NCBI RefSeq assembly: GCF_052089425.1
Contig: NZ_JBQCZW010000001.1
Span: forward strand, 124,001 to 188,000
DNA from: Ancrocorticia sp052089425
GTDB taxonomy: Bacteria; Actinomycetota; Actinomycetes; Actinomycetales; Actinomycetaceae
Length of the DNA: 64,000 nt
Reading direction: 5' to 3'
The number at the start of each line of letters is the position of its first letter. Within the stretch, counting starts at the first letter, position 1. The notes below the pieces were generated by a model. It saw nothing but the letters and a program-made list of their open reading frames with translations. It did no database searches and was not told the origin of the DNA. Shown here one piece after another: positions 16,420-24,753 of this stretch. Both the position numbers and the translations under genes were made by a program.

Positions 16420-17993
16420 AGCATGAACACCGCGGCTTCACCAAGGAAGTCGAGGATTGGCTGAGGGAACACACCCAGTGCCACCGTGAGGATCGCACAG
16501 GCGATGATCGCCACGATCGAGAAGCCTTCGGAGGCGACCGTTTGTGAGCCTTCCACAGGATCCCGGAAGAACATGTAACTGATCAAACGGAAGTAGAAGA
16601 ACGCGGTTGCGGCGGAGGCCAGCACGGCCAACACCACCAGAACGGTGCCACCGTTAGCCACACCTGCCGAGAAGGCCGCGAACTTTCCGATGAAGCCGGA
16701 CGTGAGCGGGATACCAGCGAAGGAGAGAAGGAAGATCGCCATCGAGGTGGCAAGCAGGGGGTTGGTTTTGCCCAAGCCCTGCCACTTCTCAAGCGTTGTC
16801 GCTTCGCCCAGAATGTTGCCCTCCGTATCGGTTTCCCGAACCAGAGTGACAATCCCGAATGCTCCAACGGAGGCGATTCCGTAGGCCAGAAGGTAGAACG
16901 CCGTGGCGGAGATGCCCTGCTGGCTAAAGCTGGCCACACCGATCAGGATGAAGCCCGCGTGCGCGATGGAGGAATATGCCAACATGCGCTTGATATCGGT
17001 CTGAATCAACCCCATCACGGTGCCGATCGCCATGGTCACGATGATGACGGTCCACAGGACAGGAGTGATCTCCCACTGAACGCCAGAGCCAATCACGTAG
17101 AGGAAGCGAAGCATCGCAGCAAAGGCGGCAATCTTGGTGCCCGCAGCCATGTATCCCGTGACCGGGGTTGGTGCGCCCTGATAGGTATCTGGGGTCCACG
17201 CATGGAACGGCGCCGCGCCCACCTTGAAGAGCAGGCCCACAAGCACCATCGTCACGCCGGCGATGAGCAGCATGTCCATGCCGGTGCCCGTCGCAATCTT
17301 GGTGCCGATGCCGCGGAACGTCAGCGCTCCGGAGTATCCGTACAGGAGCGCTGAACCCATGAGGAAGAATCCGGAGGAGAAAGCGCCAAGCACGAAGTAC
17401 TTCATCGCGGCCTCTTGGGAGAGGGCGCGCCGGCGGCGTGCGGTTGCCGTGAGAACGTACAGAGGCAGGGAAAGGACTTCCAGTGCAATGAACAGCGTCA
17501 GAAGATCGCCGGCCGATGCGAAGGTGAGCATGCCACCCAAGGAGAACAGCATGAGCGGGAACACTTCAGTTTGCTGAAGGTTCGCGGTGGTTGCCTCGCG
17601 CTCATCGCTGGATCCTGGCTGTGTGGCCGCGGAGGCCACGAAGGCGCCCTCGCCGGTCTGCGTACGATCGGCGATCACGAGAAGTGCCACGAGCGCGCAA
17701 ACCAAGATGATGAGCTGGAATGCCAACGCCGCACCATCTTCCACGAAGGTTCCAACATCGGTTGAACCATCGGGAGCCATGGCGATAGAGGTGGGGCCGT
17801 CAGCCGAAACCACGGTCCAGCGCCATACAACGCTCACCACGGCGGCAGCAATGGCGATCATCGACAACACCACTTGCACGCCTCGGCGTGCTTGGCGAGG
17901 AATGAACGCCTCAAAAATGACGGCCAATACCGCAGAACCCAGAATGATAAGGATGGGTGTGAGCGCGGCCCAATCGATCATAGGCGAATTCAC
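16416..17993 (-). CDS. nuoN: NADH dehydrogenase subunit N
   Basis: This 525-residue, roughly 14-helix membrane protein is an antiporter-like subunit of complex I. KYFVLGAFSSGFFLMGSALLYG, FKVGAAPFHAWTPDTYQGAP and the broken-helix segment are family hallmarks, with key lysines in KYF, FKVG and the later membrane helices. The GTG start overlaps the nuoM stop by 4 bases. It helps translocate protons when NADH reduces menaquinone. Confidence 0.97.
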   Translation of the reverse strand: MNSPMIDWAALTPILIILGSAVLAVIFEAFIPRQARRGVQVVLSMIAIAAAVVSVVWRWTVVSADGPTSIAMAPDGSTDVGTFVEDGAALAFQLIILVCALVALLVIADRTQTGEGAFVASAATQPGSSDEREATTANLQQTEVFPLMLFSLGGMLTFASAGDLLTLFIALEVLSLPLYVLTATARRRRALSQEAAMKYFVLGAFSSGFFLMGSALLYGYSGALTFRGIGTKIATGTGMDMLLIAGVTMVLVGLLFKVGAAPFHAWTPDTYQGAPTPVTGYMAAGTKIAAFAAMLRFLYVIGSGVQWEITPVLWTVIIVTMAIGTVMGLIQTDIKRMLAYSSIAHAGFILIGVASFSQQGISATAFYLLAYGIASVGAFGIVTLVRETDTEGNILGEATTLEKWQGLGKTNPLLATSMAIFLLSFAGIPLTSGFIGKFAAFSAGVANGGTVLVVLAVLASAATAFFYFRLISYMFFRDPVEGSQTVASEGFSIVAIIACAILTVALGVFPQPILDFLGEAAVFML

Positions 17994-19561
17994 TTCGCGC
18001 TCCCTTCCGCGGCCACAGTGGCCGCATCGTCCGCGTATTCACCGATGGCAACCGGTTCGTCTTCCACGAAGAGAACCTGAGCGTGGTTCTCGGCAACTGG
18101 GCGCACCATGTCCAACACCGGTGCCGGAGCGAAACCGAGGAACAGCATCGCTGCGATAAGAATGCCAGACACTGTCTTTTCACGCCCGTTGAGGTCCGGC
18201 TTCTCGATCTCCGGCCGTGAGCCAGTGAAGATTCGCTGGTAGGGCCACAGAATGTACAAAGCTGCGAGGATAACTCCCAGAACGGCTACGATCGCTAGCC
18301 CCGCATTGACCTGATAGGTGCCCACGAGGATGAGGTATTCGGGAACGAACCCAGAAAGTCCGGGCAGGGCAACGGAAGCCAAGCCCGCAATCAGGAACGA
18401 ACCGGCGATGAGTGGGGTAACGCGCTGCCAACCACCGTAATCGGCGATCTTGTGCGATTCACCTCGCTTGGCCAAGAAGCCAACCGTCAGGAAGAGCGCA
18501 CCGGTTGCCACGCCGTGGGCAACCATGTACAGGATCGCACCGGTCATGGCCACGGAGCTTCCGGAGAAGATACCCAAAACCATGAAGCCGAAGTGGCTGA
18601 CGGATGTGTAGGCGATCAGCCGCATGAGATCCTTCGAGGCGATGGCCATGAAGCCACCCCACAGGATGGAGACAACAGCCAACACCATGATCACGGGAGC
18701 GGCGTCGCGTGCCGCCTGCCCAAACAGTGGCAAGCAGAAAGCGATCATGCCGTAGGTGCCGATCTTATCCAGCACACCAACGAGGAGTGTGGATACCCCA
18801 GCTGGGGCTTCCTCCGTTGTATCCGGGAGCCAGGTGTGGACCGGGAACATCGGGGCCTTGATCGCGAACGCGATGAAGAAGGAGAGGAACAGGGCCATCT
18901 GAACACCGGCGGAACCGGATACGGCACCTGCCAGATTCTCCAGAAGGAAGCCCTGCGGGCCACCGGGGCCCTGAATGTACACGGCCACAACGCCCACCAG
19001 CATGATGAGCCCGCCAACCAAGGAGTACAGCAAGAACTTGATCGCTGCTCGCTGGCTGTTCTTCCCGCCGTAACGGCCAATCAGGAAGAACATCGGGACC
19101 AGCATGATCTCGAAGAGCAGGTAGAACACGAACACATCACGCGCGGCGAACAGGCCGATCATGATGGCTTCGAGCAGCAGGATCCATGCAACAAAACCTG
19201 CCCCGCGGGATTCGGACTGGCCATCAAAATCGGCCCATGAGGCCAGAAGAACCAGCGGCACCAACAGGGTAGCCAAGCCAATCATCACGGCGCCCATCCC
19301 GTTGACACCCCACGCGATGGAGGTGCCAATCGCGGGGATCCACGAGTAGGTTTCGGCCAGCTGCGTGGTTCCAGCAGCTCCAAAATCGAAGCTTGTCAGG
19401 GCAACGATGAACAGCACGAAGATGAGTGTAGAGGTGCACAGGCCGAACGGCATTGCCGCTTTGTGTAGCGGCTTGACAAGCCACAGCACCAGCGCGGCAA
19501 TAACAGCCAGCACGATGAGTAGGGTCAGCCAGGGAAAGGCTGCCTCGTTCACGGAAAGCAT
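17990..19561 (-). CDS. nuoM: NADH dehydrogenase subunit M
   Basis: This 523-residue antiporter-like subunit carries the motif AIKAPMFPVHTWLPDTTEEAP, which is diagnostic for NuoM and holds a conserved Lys, and FKFLLYSLVGGLIML-type sequence (residue AIKFLLYSLVGG) before it. About 14 membrane helices are predicted. It has an ATG start 20 bases after the nuoL stop, the only visible gap in the middle of the nuo block, and overlaps nuoN by 4 bases. Confidence 0.97.
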   Translation of the reverse strand: MLSVNEAAFPWLTLLIVLAVIAALVLWLVKPLHKAAMPFGLCTSTLIFVLFIVALTSFDFGAAGTTQLAETYSWIPAIGTSIAWGVNGMGAVMIGLATLLVPLVLLASWADFDGQSESRGAGFVAWILLLEAIMIGLFAARDVFVFYLLFEIMLVPMFFLIGRYGGKNSQRAAIKFLLYSLVGGLIMLVGVVAVYIQGPGGPQGFLLENLAGAVSGSAGVQMALFLSFFIAFAIKAPMFPVHTWLPDTTEEAPAGVSTLLVGVLDKIGTYGMIAFCLPLFGQAARDAAPVIMVLAVVSILWGGFMAIASKDLMRLIAYTSVSHFGFMVLGIFSGSSVAMTGAILYMVAHGVATGALFLTVGFLAKRGESHKIADYGGWQRVTPLIAGSFLIAGLASVALPGLSGFVPEYLILVGTYQVNAGLAIVAVLGVILAALYILWPYQRIFTGSRPEIEKPDLNGREKTVSGILIAAMLFLGFAPAPVLDMVRPVAENHAQVLFVEDEPVAIGEYADDAATVAAEGSAK

Positions 19562-19581
19562 CTAGTTTTTATCCTTCCCCG

Positions 19582-21534
19582 TCAGATCCGCGTAGCCAAA
19601 GCGATGATGAGGGCGATAACCACACCCACCAGCATGTAGCTTGCATAGGTCCGGACGTAACCGTTCTGCAGATGGGCAACGATCTTGCCTATCCCGGTTG
19701 TTGCCTTGGCAACGCCGTTCACGGCGCCGTCTACAACGTATTCGTCAACCACGGCAACGCCGGTGGTGATTGCACGTCCACCATCCATGAAGATGCGTTC
19801 GTTCACAGTGTCCTGATACAGATCCTCGCGCGCGGCCTGCGTCAGAGCATTGCCCTCAGGCGCGATCGTGGGTACTGGCTTGGACAAGTACATGAACCAT
19901 GCAACGGCAACGCCCACGGCAACGAGTACCAGAGTGAGCCCGGTGATAACCGGAACGGACAGAACGGGTTCGCCGTGTTCGCCATGTCCAATGGCTGGCT
20001 CAAGCCACTCAACGAAGCTGAAGTGGTTGAGGAGGAAGCCCAGAATGAGCGACCCCACGGCCAGCACAATCTGCGGCACGTACATGGATGCGGGTGCCTC
20101 GTGAGGGTGCTTGGCGTTCGGACCCTCCTCGGAGAAGCGCTCCTTGCCATGGAAGATCATGAAGAACATGCGGGACATGTAGAAGGCCGTCAGGCCCGCA
20201 ACCAGCAGTGTGAGTGTTCCAAACACCCACGGCTGCCAGCCATCGCCCACGAATGCGGTTTCGATGATCTTGTCCTTGGAATAGAACCCTGACAAGAACG
20301 GGAAGCCGATGATCGCCAGATAGCCGCACAGGAACGTAGCCCACGTGATGGGCATGTGCTTGCGCAAGCCACCGAAGCCGCGCATGTTCACTTCGTCGCC
20401 CATCGCATGCATCACGGAGCCTGCACCAAGGAACATGTTGGCCTTGAAGAAGCCGTGCGTGACCAGATGGAAGATAGCGAAACCTGCACCAACCGGCCCC
20501 AACCCAGCGGCCAGCATCATGTATCCGATCTGGGACATGGTCGAGGCCGCGAGGACCTTCTTCATATCGTCCTTGGCGGCACCAACGATGGCACCAAATA
20601 CCAAGGTGATCACGCCAATGACGGCCACGGTGAGCTGTGCCGCCTCGGACACCGCGTACACGGCGCCGGAACGAACCATGAGGTACACGCCGGCCGTCAC
20701 CATCGTGGCGGCGTGGATGAGTGCCGAAACGGGCGTTGGGCCCGCCATCGCATCGCCCAACCATGCCTGCAGCGGGAACTGAGCAGATTTACCACAGGCA
20801 GCCACCAGCAGGAAGATTCCAATCGCTGTGGCGGTTCCTTGGCTGACGCCCTCGAGTCCAGCGTTCACACCGTCAAAGGCGACGGTCCCGAACGCGTTGA
20901 ACATGATCATCATCGCGATGAGCATGCCCATATCGCCCACACGGTTCATGATGAAGGCCTTCTTACCGGCCGCGGCGTTCTCCGGCACCTGATTCCAGAA
21001 GGAGATGAGAAGGTAGGAAGCCAGTCCTACGCCTTCCCAGCCCACGAAGAGGACCAGATAGGAGTTGCCGAGCACCAGAAGAAGCATGGAGGCAACGAAT
21101 AGGTTGAGGTAAGCGAAGAAGCGGCGCCGATCAGGATCGTGCTTCATGTACCCAACCGAATAGATATGGATGAGGGTGCCCACGCCGGTCACCAGAAGGA
21201 GGAACGTGAGCGATAGCGGATCCACGCGCATGGCAAGATCGATTGAAAATTCGCCTGCCGGGACCCAGCGGTACACAACCGTGTCAAGGACACGTTCGCC
21301 CGTTGGCTGGCCGAGAACCTGGAACAACGCGGCAACGGCTACCGCAAAGGATGCCGTTGACGTGGCAATACCAAGCCAGTGGCCCCACGCGTTTGCCGCT
21401 TTGCCTGCGAGCAGGAGAATTCCCGCACCGAATAGCGGCAGAGCAACACAAAGCCAGATCACACTGGAGGGACCGGTTGCTTCGATAGCACCGGACGCAG
21501 CAGTAACGCTGACTGGAGAAAGACCCAGAGTCAA
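19582..21534 (-). CDS. nuoL: NADH dehydrogenase subunit L
   Basis: This is the largest antiporter-like subunit, about 650 residues. It has GWEGVGLASYLLISFW, FPLQAWLGDAMAGPTPVSALIHAATMV and HLVTHGFFKANMFL, and the C-terminal lateral helix region. The frame runs back into nuoK to 21615, but that N-terminus is not NuoL-like. The TTG at 21534 (MTLGLSPVSV) follows the nuoK stop by 16 bases with GGAAGCAGG upstream, so I chose it. TTG is inferred, not proven. Confidence 0.95.
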   Translation of the reverse strand: MTLGLSPVSVTAASGAIEATGPSSVIWLCVALPLFGAGILLLAGKAANAWGHWLGIATSTASFAVAVAALFQVLGQPTGERVLDTVVYRWVPAGEFSIDLAMRVDPLSLTFLLLVTGVGTLIHIYSVGYMKHDPDRRRFFAYLNLFVASMLLLVLGNSYLVLFVGWEGVGLASYLLISFWNQVPENAAAGKKAFIMNRVGDMGMLIAMMIMFNAFGTVAFDGVNAGLEGVSQGTATAIGIFLLVAACGKSAQFPLQAWLGDAMAGPTPVSALIHAATMVTAGVYLMVRSGAVYAVSEAAQLTVAVIGVITLVFGAIVGAAKDDMKKVLAASTMSQIGYMMLAAGLGPVGAGFAIFHLVTHGFFKANMFLGAGSVMHAMGDEVNMRGFGGLRKHMPITWATFLCGYLAIIGFPFLSGFYSKDKIIETAFVGDGWQPWVFGTLTLLVAGLTAFYMSRMFFMIFHGKERFSEEGPNAKHPHEAPASMYVPQIVLAVGSLILGFLLNHFSFVEWLEPAIGHGEHGEPVLSVPVITGLTLVLVAVGVAVAWFMYLSKPVPTIAPEGNALTQAAREDLYQDTVNERIFMDGGRAITTGVAVVDEYVVDGAVNGVAKATTGIGKIVAHLQNGYVRTYASYMLVGVVIALIIALATRI

Positions 21535-21550
21535 TTTACACCTGCTTCCG

Positions 21551-21850
21551 TCAGTGCTTGAGCTGGTTCGCGCCGTCGAGCGAAGTGGACCGGTGAGTTC
21601 GGAAAATGGATACAACGATGGCTAGGCCAACCACAACTTCCGCGGCGGCCACCACCATGACGAAGAAGGCGAAAACCTGCCCCTCGACATTGCCCCACAT
21701 TCGTGAGAATGTCACGAGTACGAGGTTGCATGAGTTGAGCATGAGTTCTACGCCCAGCAGCGCGATGATCGCGTTGCGCCGGGTCAGAACGGCGATGGCA
21801 CCGATAGTGAACAGCACCAGCGCAAGAATCACGTAGTACGTGAGGTTCAC
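21551..21850 (-). CDS. nuoK: NADH dehydrogenase subunit K
   Basis: This 99-residue, three-helix subunit contains RRNAIIALLGVELMLNSCNLVLV with the conserved membrane glutamates, GQVFAFFVMVVAAAEVVVGLAIVV, and a polar end. Size and motifs match the family (about 100 residues). The GTG start overlaps the nuoJ stop by 4 bases. Part of the proton path near the quinone site. Confidence 0.97.
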   Translation of the reverse strand: MNLTYYVILALVLFTIGAIAVLTRRNAIIALLGVELMLNSCNLVLVTFSRMWGNVEGQVFAFFVMVVAAAEVVVGLAIVVSIFRTHRSTSLDGANQLKH

Positions 21851-22788
21851 TTGGATTCCTCCTCGCCTTGTTCGATGTTGTCGCCCGGTTCGATAGCGGG
21901 CTTGTTCTTGCCCGGTTTGATTTGGGACGACGACGGGTACTGCGGCGCTGCCTCACCCGGCATTCCGGGTAGCCCTGAATTGGGGACATCTGCCTTGGGA
22001 CTCTCAAATTCGCCGCGGCGGATACGATCTGCCGTGGCAGGTGAGATCTGGCCAACATGCCGGGCCTGCCCGCGAACACGCAGTACGCGAGGAACGGAAT
22101 CCTCGACTTCTTTGCCACCTGCTGTCAGGGCCGGGTTAGTTGCAGAGTTGGACTCCGCATACACGCCCGTTGGCGGCTTCTGTCCAATGTGGCGGCCGGT
22201 GGAAGCGTAGGCCTCCATCTTGGCATCCGCCAGTTCCGGCTGAGTGATCTTGCGCCGGGTGCGTTCGCGATGCGTCAGAGTCATGGCTCCCAGTGCGGCA
22301 ACCACCAGCAGGGTTCCCACAAGCTCGAGGGCCAGCACGTGATTTCCGAAGATGGAATGCGCGATAGCTTCCGGGTTGGTGGGTGCGTTCGCTTCCTTCA
22401 TGCCCACCGCTTGCGGTGTCACTGCACCAAGAATCGCGCCAATCGCGATTGCGATGAAGCCCAGCCCGCCCAGAATGGCAACGGGACGCTGCCAGTTGAG
22501 CGTTTCGTGTGTGGTGTCCGAAGAATCTACGCCGATCATCATGAGAACGAACAGGAACATCATGAGGATCGCGCCCGTGTACACGGCCACCTGAACCACT
22601 CCCATAAAGGGCGCTTCAAGCATCGTGTAAAGGAAGGCCAAGCACACCATGACGGCAATCATGCAGCCGGCCGAATACACGGCGCGGCGTGTGATGAGCA
22701 GCCCGAATACGGACAGCACCACCATGACAACTGCAAGGGCGGCAAAGAGGAGGGTTTCGCCAGTGGAAATCTCAAGCGTTCCCATCAT
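21847..22788 (-). CDS. nuoJ: NADH dehydrogenase subunit J with long C-terminal tail
   Basis: This 313-residue subunit has five membrane helices in the first 175 or so residues, including the PFMGVVQVAVYTGAILMMFLFVLMM segment that includes the pi-bulge helix of NuoJ. After them comes a soluble tail of about 130 residues rich in Pro, Gly and charged residues. Enteric NuoJ is much shorter; a tail is common among actinobacteria, with unclear role. The start is a pair of adjacent ATG codons (22788 and 22785); the nuoI stop overlaps them. Confidence 0.96.
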   Translation of the reverse strand: MMGTLEISTGETLLFAALAVVMVVLSVFGLLITRRAVYSAGCMIAVMVCLAFLYTMLEAPFMGVVQVAVYTGAILMMFLFVLMMIGVDSSDTTHETLNWQRPVAILGGLGFIAIAIGAILGAVTPQAVGMKEANAPTNPEAIAHSIFGNHVLALELVGTLLVVAALGAMTLTHRERTRRKITQPELADAKMEAYASTGRHIGQKPPTGVYAESNSATNPALTAGGKEVEDSVPRVLRVRGQARHVGQISPATADRIRRGEFESPKADVPNSGLPGMPGEAAPQYPSSSQIKPGKNKPAIEPGDNIEQGEEESK

Positions 22789-23432
22789 GCACCTCTCTCA
22801 GCATTTGGAAGTGTCGGATCGTCGGGGCGATGCTCGCGAACCCAATCAACCTGTTCGGAGACTGGGCCGGTCACTGATCCGCGGTAGTAATCGGCATCTG
22901 AGGTGCCCGGCACCATCGGGTGCGGGGCGGCGAGCATGTTCTCGCCCATGGGGGCCAGAAGATCTTGCTTCTCGTAGATCATTCCTTCGCGCGTGGGCCC
23001 GGCCAACTCGAATTCGTTGGTCATGGTCAGGGCGCGGGTTGGGCAAGCCTGAATGCAATATCCGCAGAAAATACACCGCAAATAGTTGATTTGGTACACC
23101 TTGCCGAAGCGCTCACCCGGTGAGTACTGGGCATCGGGCGTATTGGCACCGGCCTCCACGTAGATGGCGTCAGCAGGGCACGCCCATGCACACAGCTCAC
23201 AGCCGATGCATCGTTCCAGCCCATCCGGGTAGCGGTTGAGGTGGTGACGGCCGTGGTATCGGGCCTGAGTTGGGACCTTTTCCTCCGGGTATTGTTCCGT
23301 GGATGTTGGGCGGAACATGGTGGAGAAAGTGACTCCGAAACCTGCAACGGGAGCGAAGAACTGGCCCACTGAGCCTTTTTGTGCCGGTCCCCAGAGCGCG
23401 GGATCCGGATCTGTGAACTGATTCTCAGACAA
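22785..23432 (-). CDS. nuoI: NADH dehydrogenase subunit I (two 4Fe-4S clusters)
   Basis: This 215-residue ferredoxin-like subunit has two motifs, CIGCELCAWACPADAIYVE and CIFCGYCIQACPTRALTM, that bind the N6a and N6b clusters next to the quinone site. I placed the start at TTG 23432 (MSENQFTDPDPALWG), inside the nuoH stop region, because GGAGGG lies 5 bases upstream and the longer frame to 23555 is nuoH sequence read out of frame. Order I after H is standard. Confidence 0.95.
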   Translation of the reverse strand: MSENQFTDPDPALWGPAQKGSVGQFFAPVAGFGVTFSTMFRPTSTEQYPEEKVPTQARYHGRHHLNRYPDGLERCIGCELCAWACPADAIYVEAGANTPDAQYSPGERFGKVYQINYLRCIFCGYCIQACPTRALTMTNEFELAGPTREGMIYEKQDLLAPMGENMLAAPHPMVPGTSDADYYRGSVTGPVSEQVDWVREHRPDDPTLPNAERGA

Positions 23433-24753
23433 GTTCGCCCTCCTGAGTGGTCTGTAGCCGCGAAGCCCGCGGCGATGGTGGAAGCGATTGGCCGGGCATC
23501 GGGGGTACCGGGAAGCCTCCGGCCATCGCATCGAATTCTTCTTCCGGGCGAACAAATCCCGATTCTTCCGGGTCCTCGCCCGTATCTGATTCCTTATCGC
23601 CGAATATCCAGATGAGGACTATGGCGATGAGGAAGATAACCCCGATCCCGATGAAGAGGGTTCGCTGGGACAGATCTGTGAAGGAGGTGACGGCCCGGAT
23701 AACCGCAACGCACACCACCCAACCCAGTGCCACTGGGATGAGCACCTTCCATCCCAACTTCATGAAGTGGTCATACCGCATACGCAGAAGCGTTCCTCGT
23801 ACCCACACCATGACGAACATGAACACCCAAGTCTTGAGGAAGAACCACAGCATGGGTATCCAGCCCTGGTTGGGATCGCCGCCCCATAGGGAGTAGATCC
23901 CTGTCATGATCGGACCGGCTTGCCAGCCGCCAAGGAACATCGTGGTGGCGATCATCGACACGTTGAGCATGTTGATGTACTCGGACAGGTAGAACCACGC
24001 GAACTTCATCGATGAGTATTCGGTGGTGTGCCCAGCAACCAGTTCTCCTTCTGCCTCTGGCAAATCGAAGGGGAGGCGGTTGGTCTCACCAAACATACAG
24101 ACCACGTACACGCAGAACGCCGGGAACAACGTGATGATGTTCCATACGCCCGCCTGTGATTCCACGATGCCGGACGTTGACATCGTGCCCGATGCGAGAA
24201 GCACTGTGACCAAAGAAAGCCCGAGTGCCAGTTCGTAGGAGATCATCTGGGTGGCCGAACGGACGGAGCCGAACAACGGCAACGTGGATCGGCTGGACCA
24301 GCCGCCGAACACCAAGCCGTATTCTCCGAGCGCCGCAACGGCGAGCAGGAACAAGAGTGCAACCGGCGAATCCGCTAGCTGAAGTGGCGTGTTGATCCCG
24401 AATATGGAGACCTCAGGACCCATCGGCAATACGGCCATCAGTATGAAGGCGCATGCCGCGGCAAGCACGGGCGAAACGAAGTAGATAATCTTATCCGCGC
24501 CCTTGAGCCAGAAGTCCTCCTTGATGATGAGCTTCAAGGCGTCAGAGAACGCCTGACCGAAGCCCAGAGGCCCAACACGGTTGGGACCCAAGCGGTTCTG
24601 CATGAAACCCAAGCCACGGCGTTCCACCCACAGGGCGAGAATCACCGAAAGGATGAGGTACAGGACGATGAAAACGGCCTTGATGACCCAGATCCACCAT
24701 GTGTCCTGTGAGAAATCGGCAACCTGACCGGCTGCCACGATTGAAGGATTCAC
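23425..24753 (-). CDS. nuoH: NADH dehydrogenase subunit H
   Basis: This 442-residue membrane subunit forms much of the quinone chamber. ERRGLGFMQNRLGPNRVGPLG, ETNRLPFDLPEAEGELVAG and EYSSMKFAWFYLSEY are all present, including the conserved glutamate loops. About 90 extra C-terminal residues (GDKESDTGEDPEESGFV onward) are acidic and proline-rich and not found in enteric NuoH; similar tails occur in actinobacteria. The GTG start overlaps the nuoG stop by 4 bases. Confidence 0.97.
   Translation of the reverse strand: MNPSIVAAGQVADFSQDTWWIWVIKAVFIVLYLILSVILALWVERRGLGFMQNRLGPNRVGPLGFGQAFSDALKLIIKEDFWLKGADKIIYFVSPVLAAACAFILMAVLPMGPEVSIFGINTPLQLADSPVALLFLLAVAALGEYGLVFGGWSSRSTLPLFGSVRSATQMISYELALGLSLVTVLLASGTMSTSGIVESQAGVWNIITLFPAFCVYVVCMFGETNRLPFDLPEAEGELVAGHTTEYSSMKFAWFYLSEYINMLNVSMIATTMFLGGWQAGPIMTGIYSLWGGDPNQGWIPMLWFFLKTWVFMFVMVWVRGTLLRMRYDHFMKLGWKVLIPVALGWVVCVAVIRAVTSFTDLSQRTLFIGIGVIFLIAIVLIWIFGDKESDTGEDPEESGFVRPEEEFDAMAGGFPVPPMPGQSLPPSPRASRLQTTQEGELV

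Noticed and set aside
18452..19240. 262-residue His/Gln-rich frame antisense to nuoM
   Set aside because: Composition is that of a reversed membrane-protein gene; no start context.
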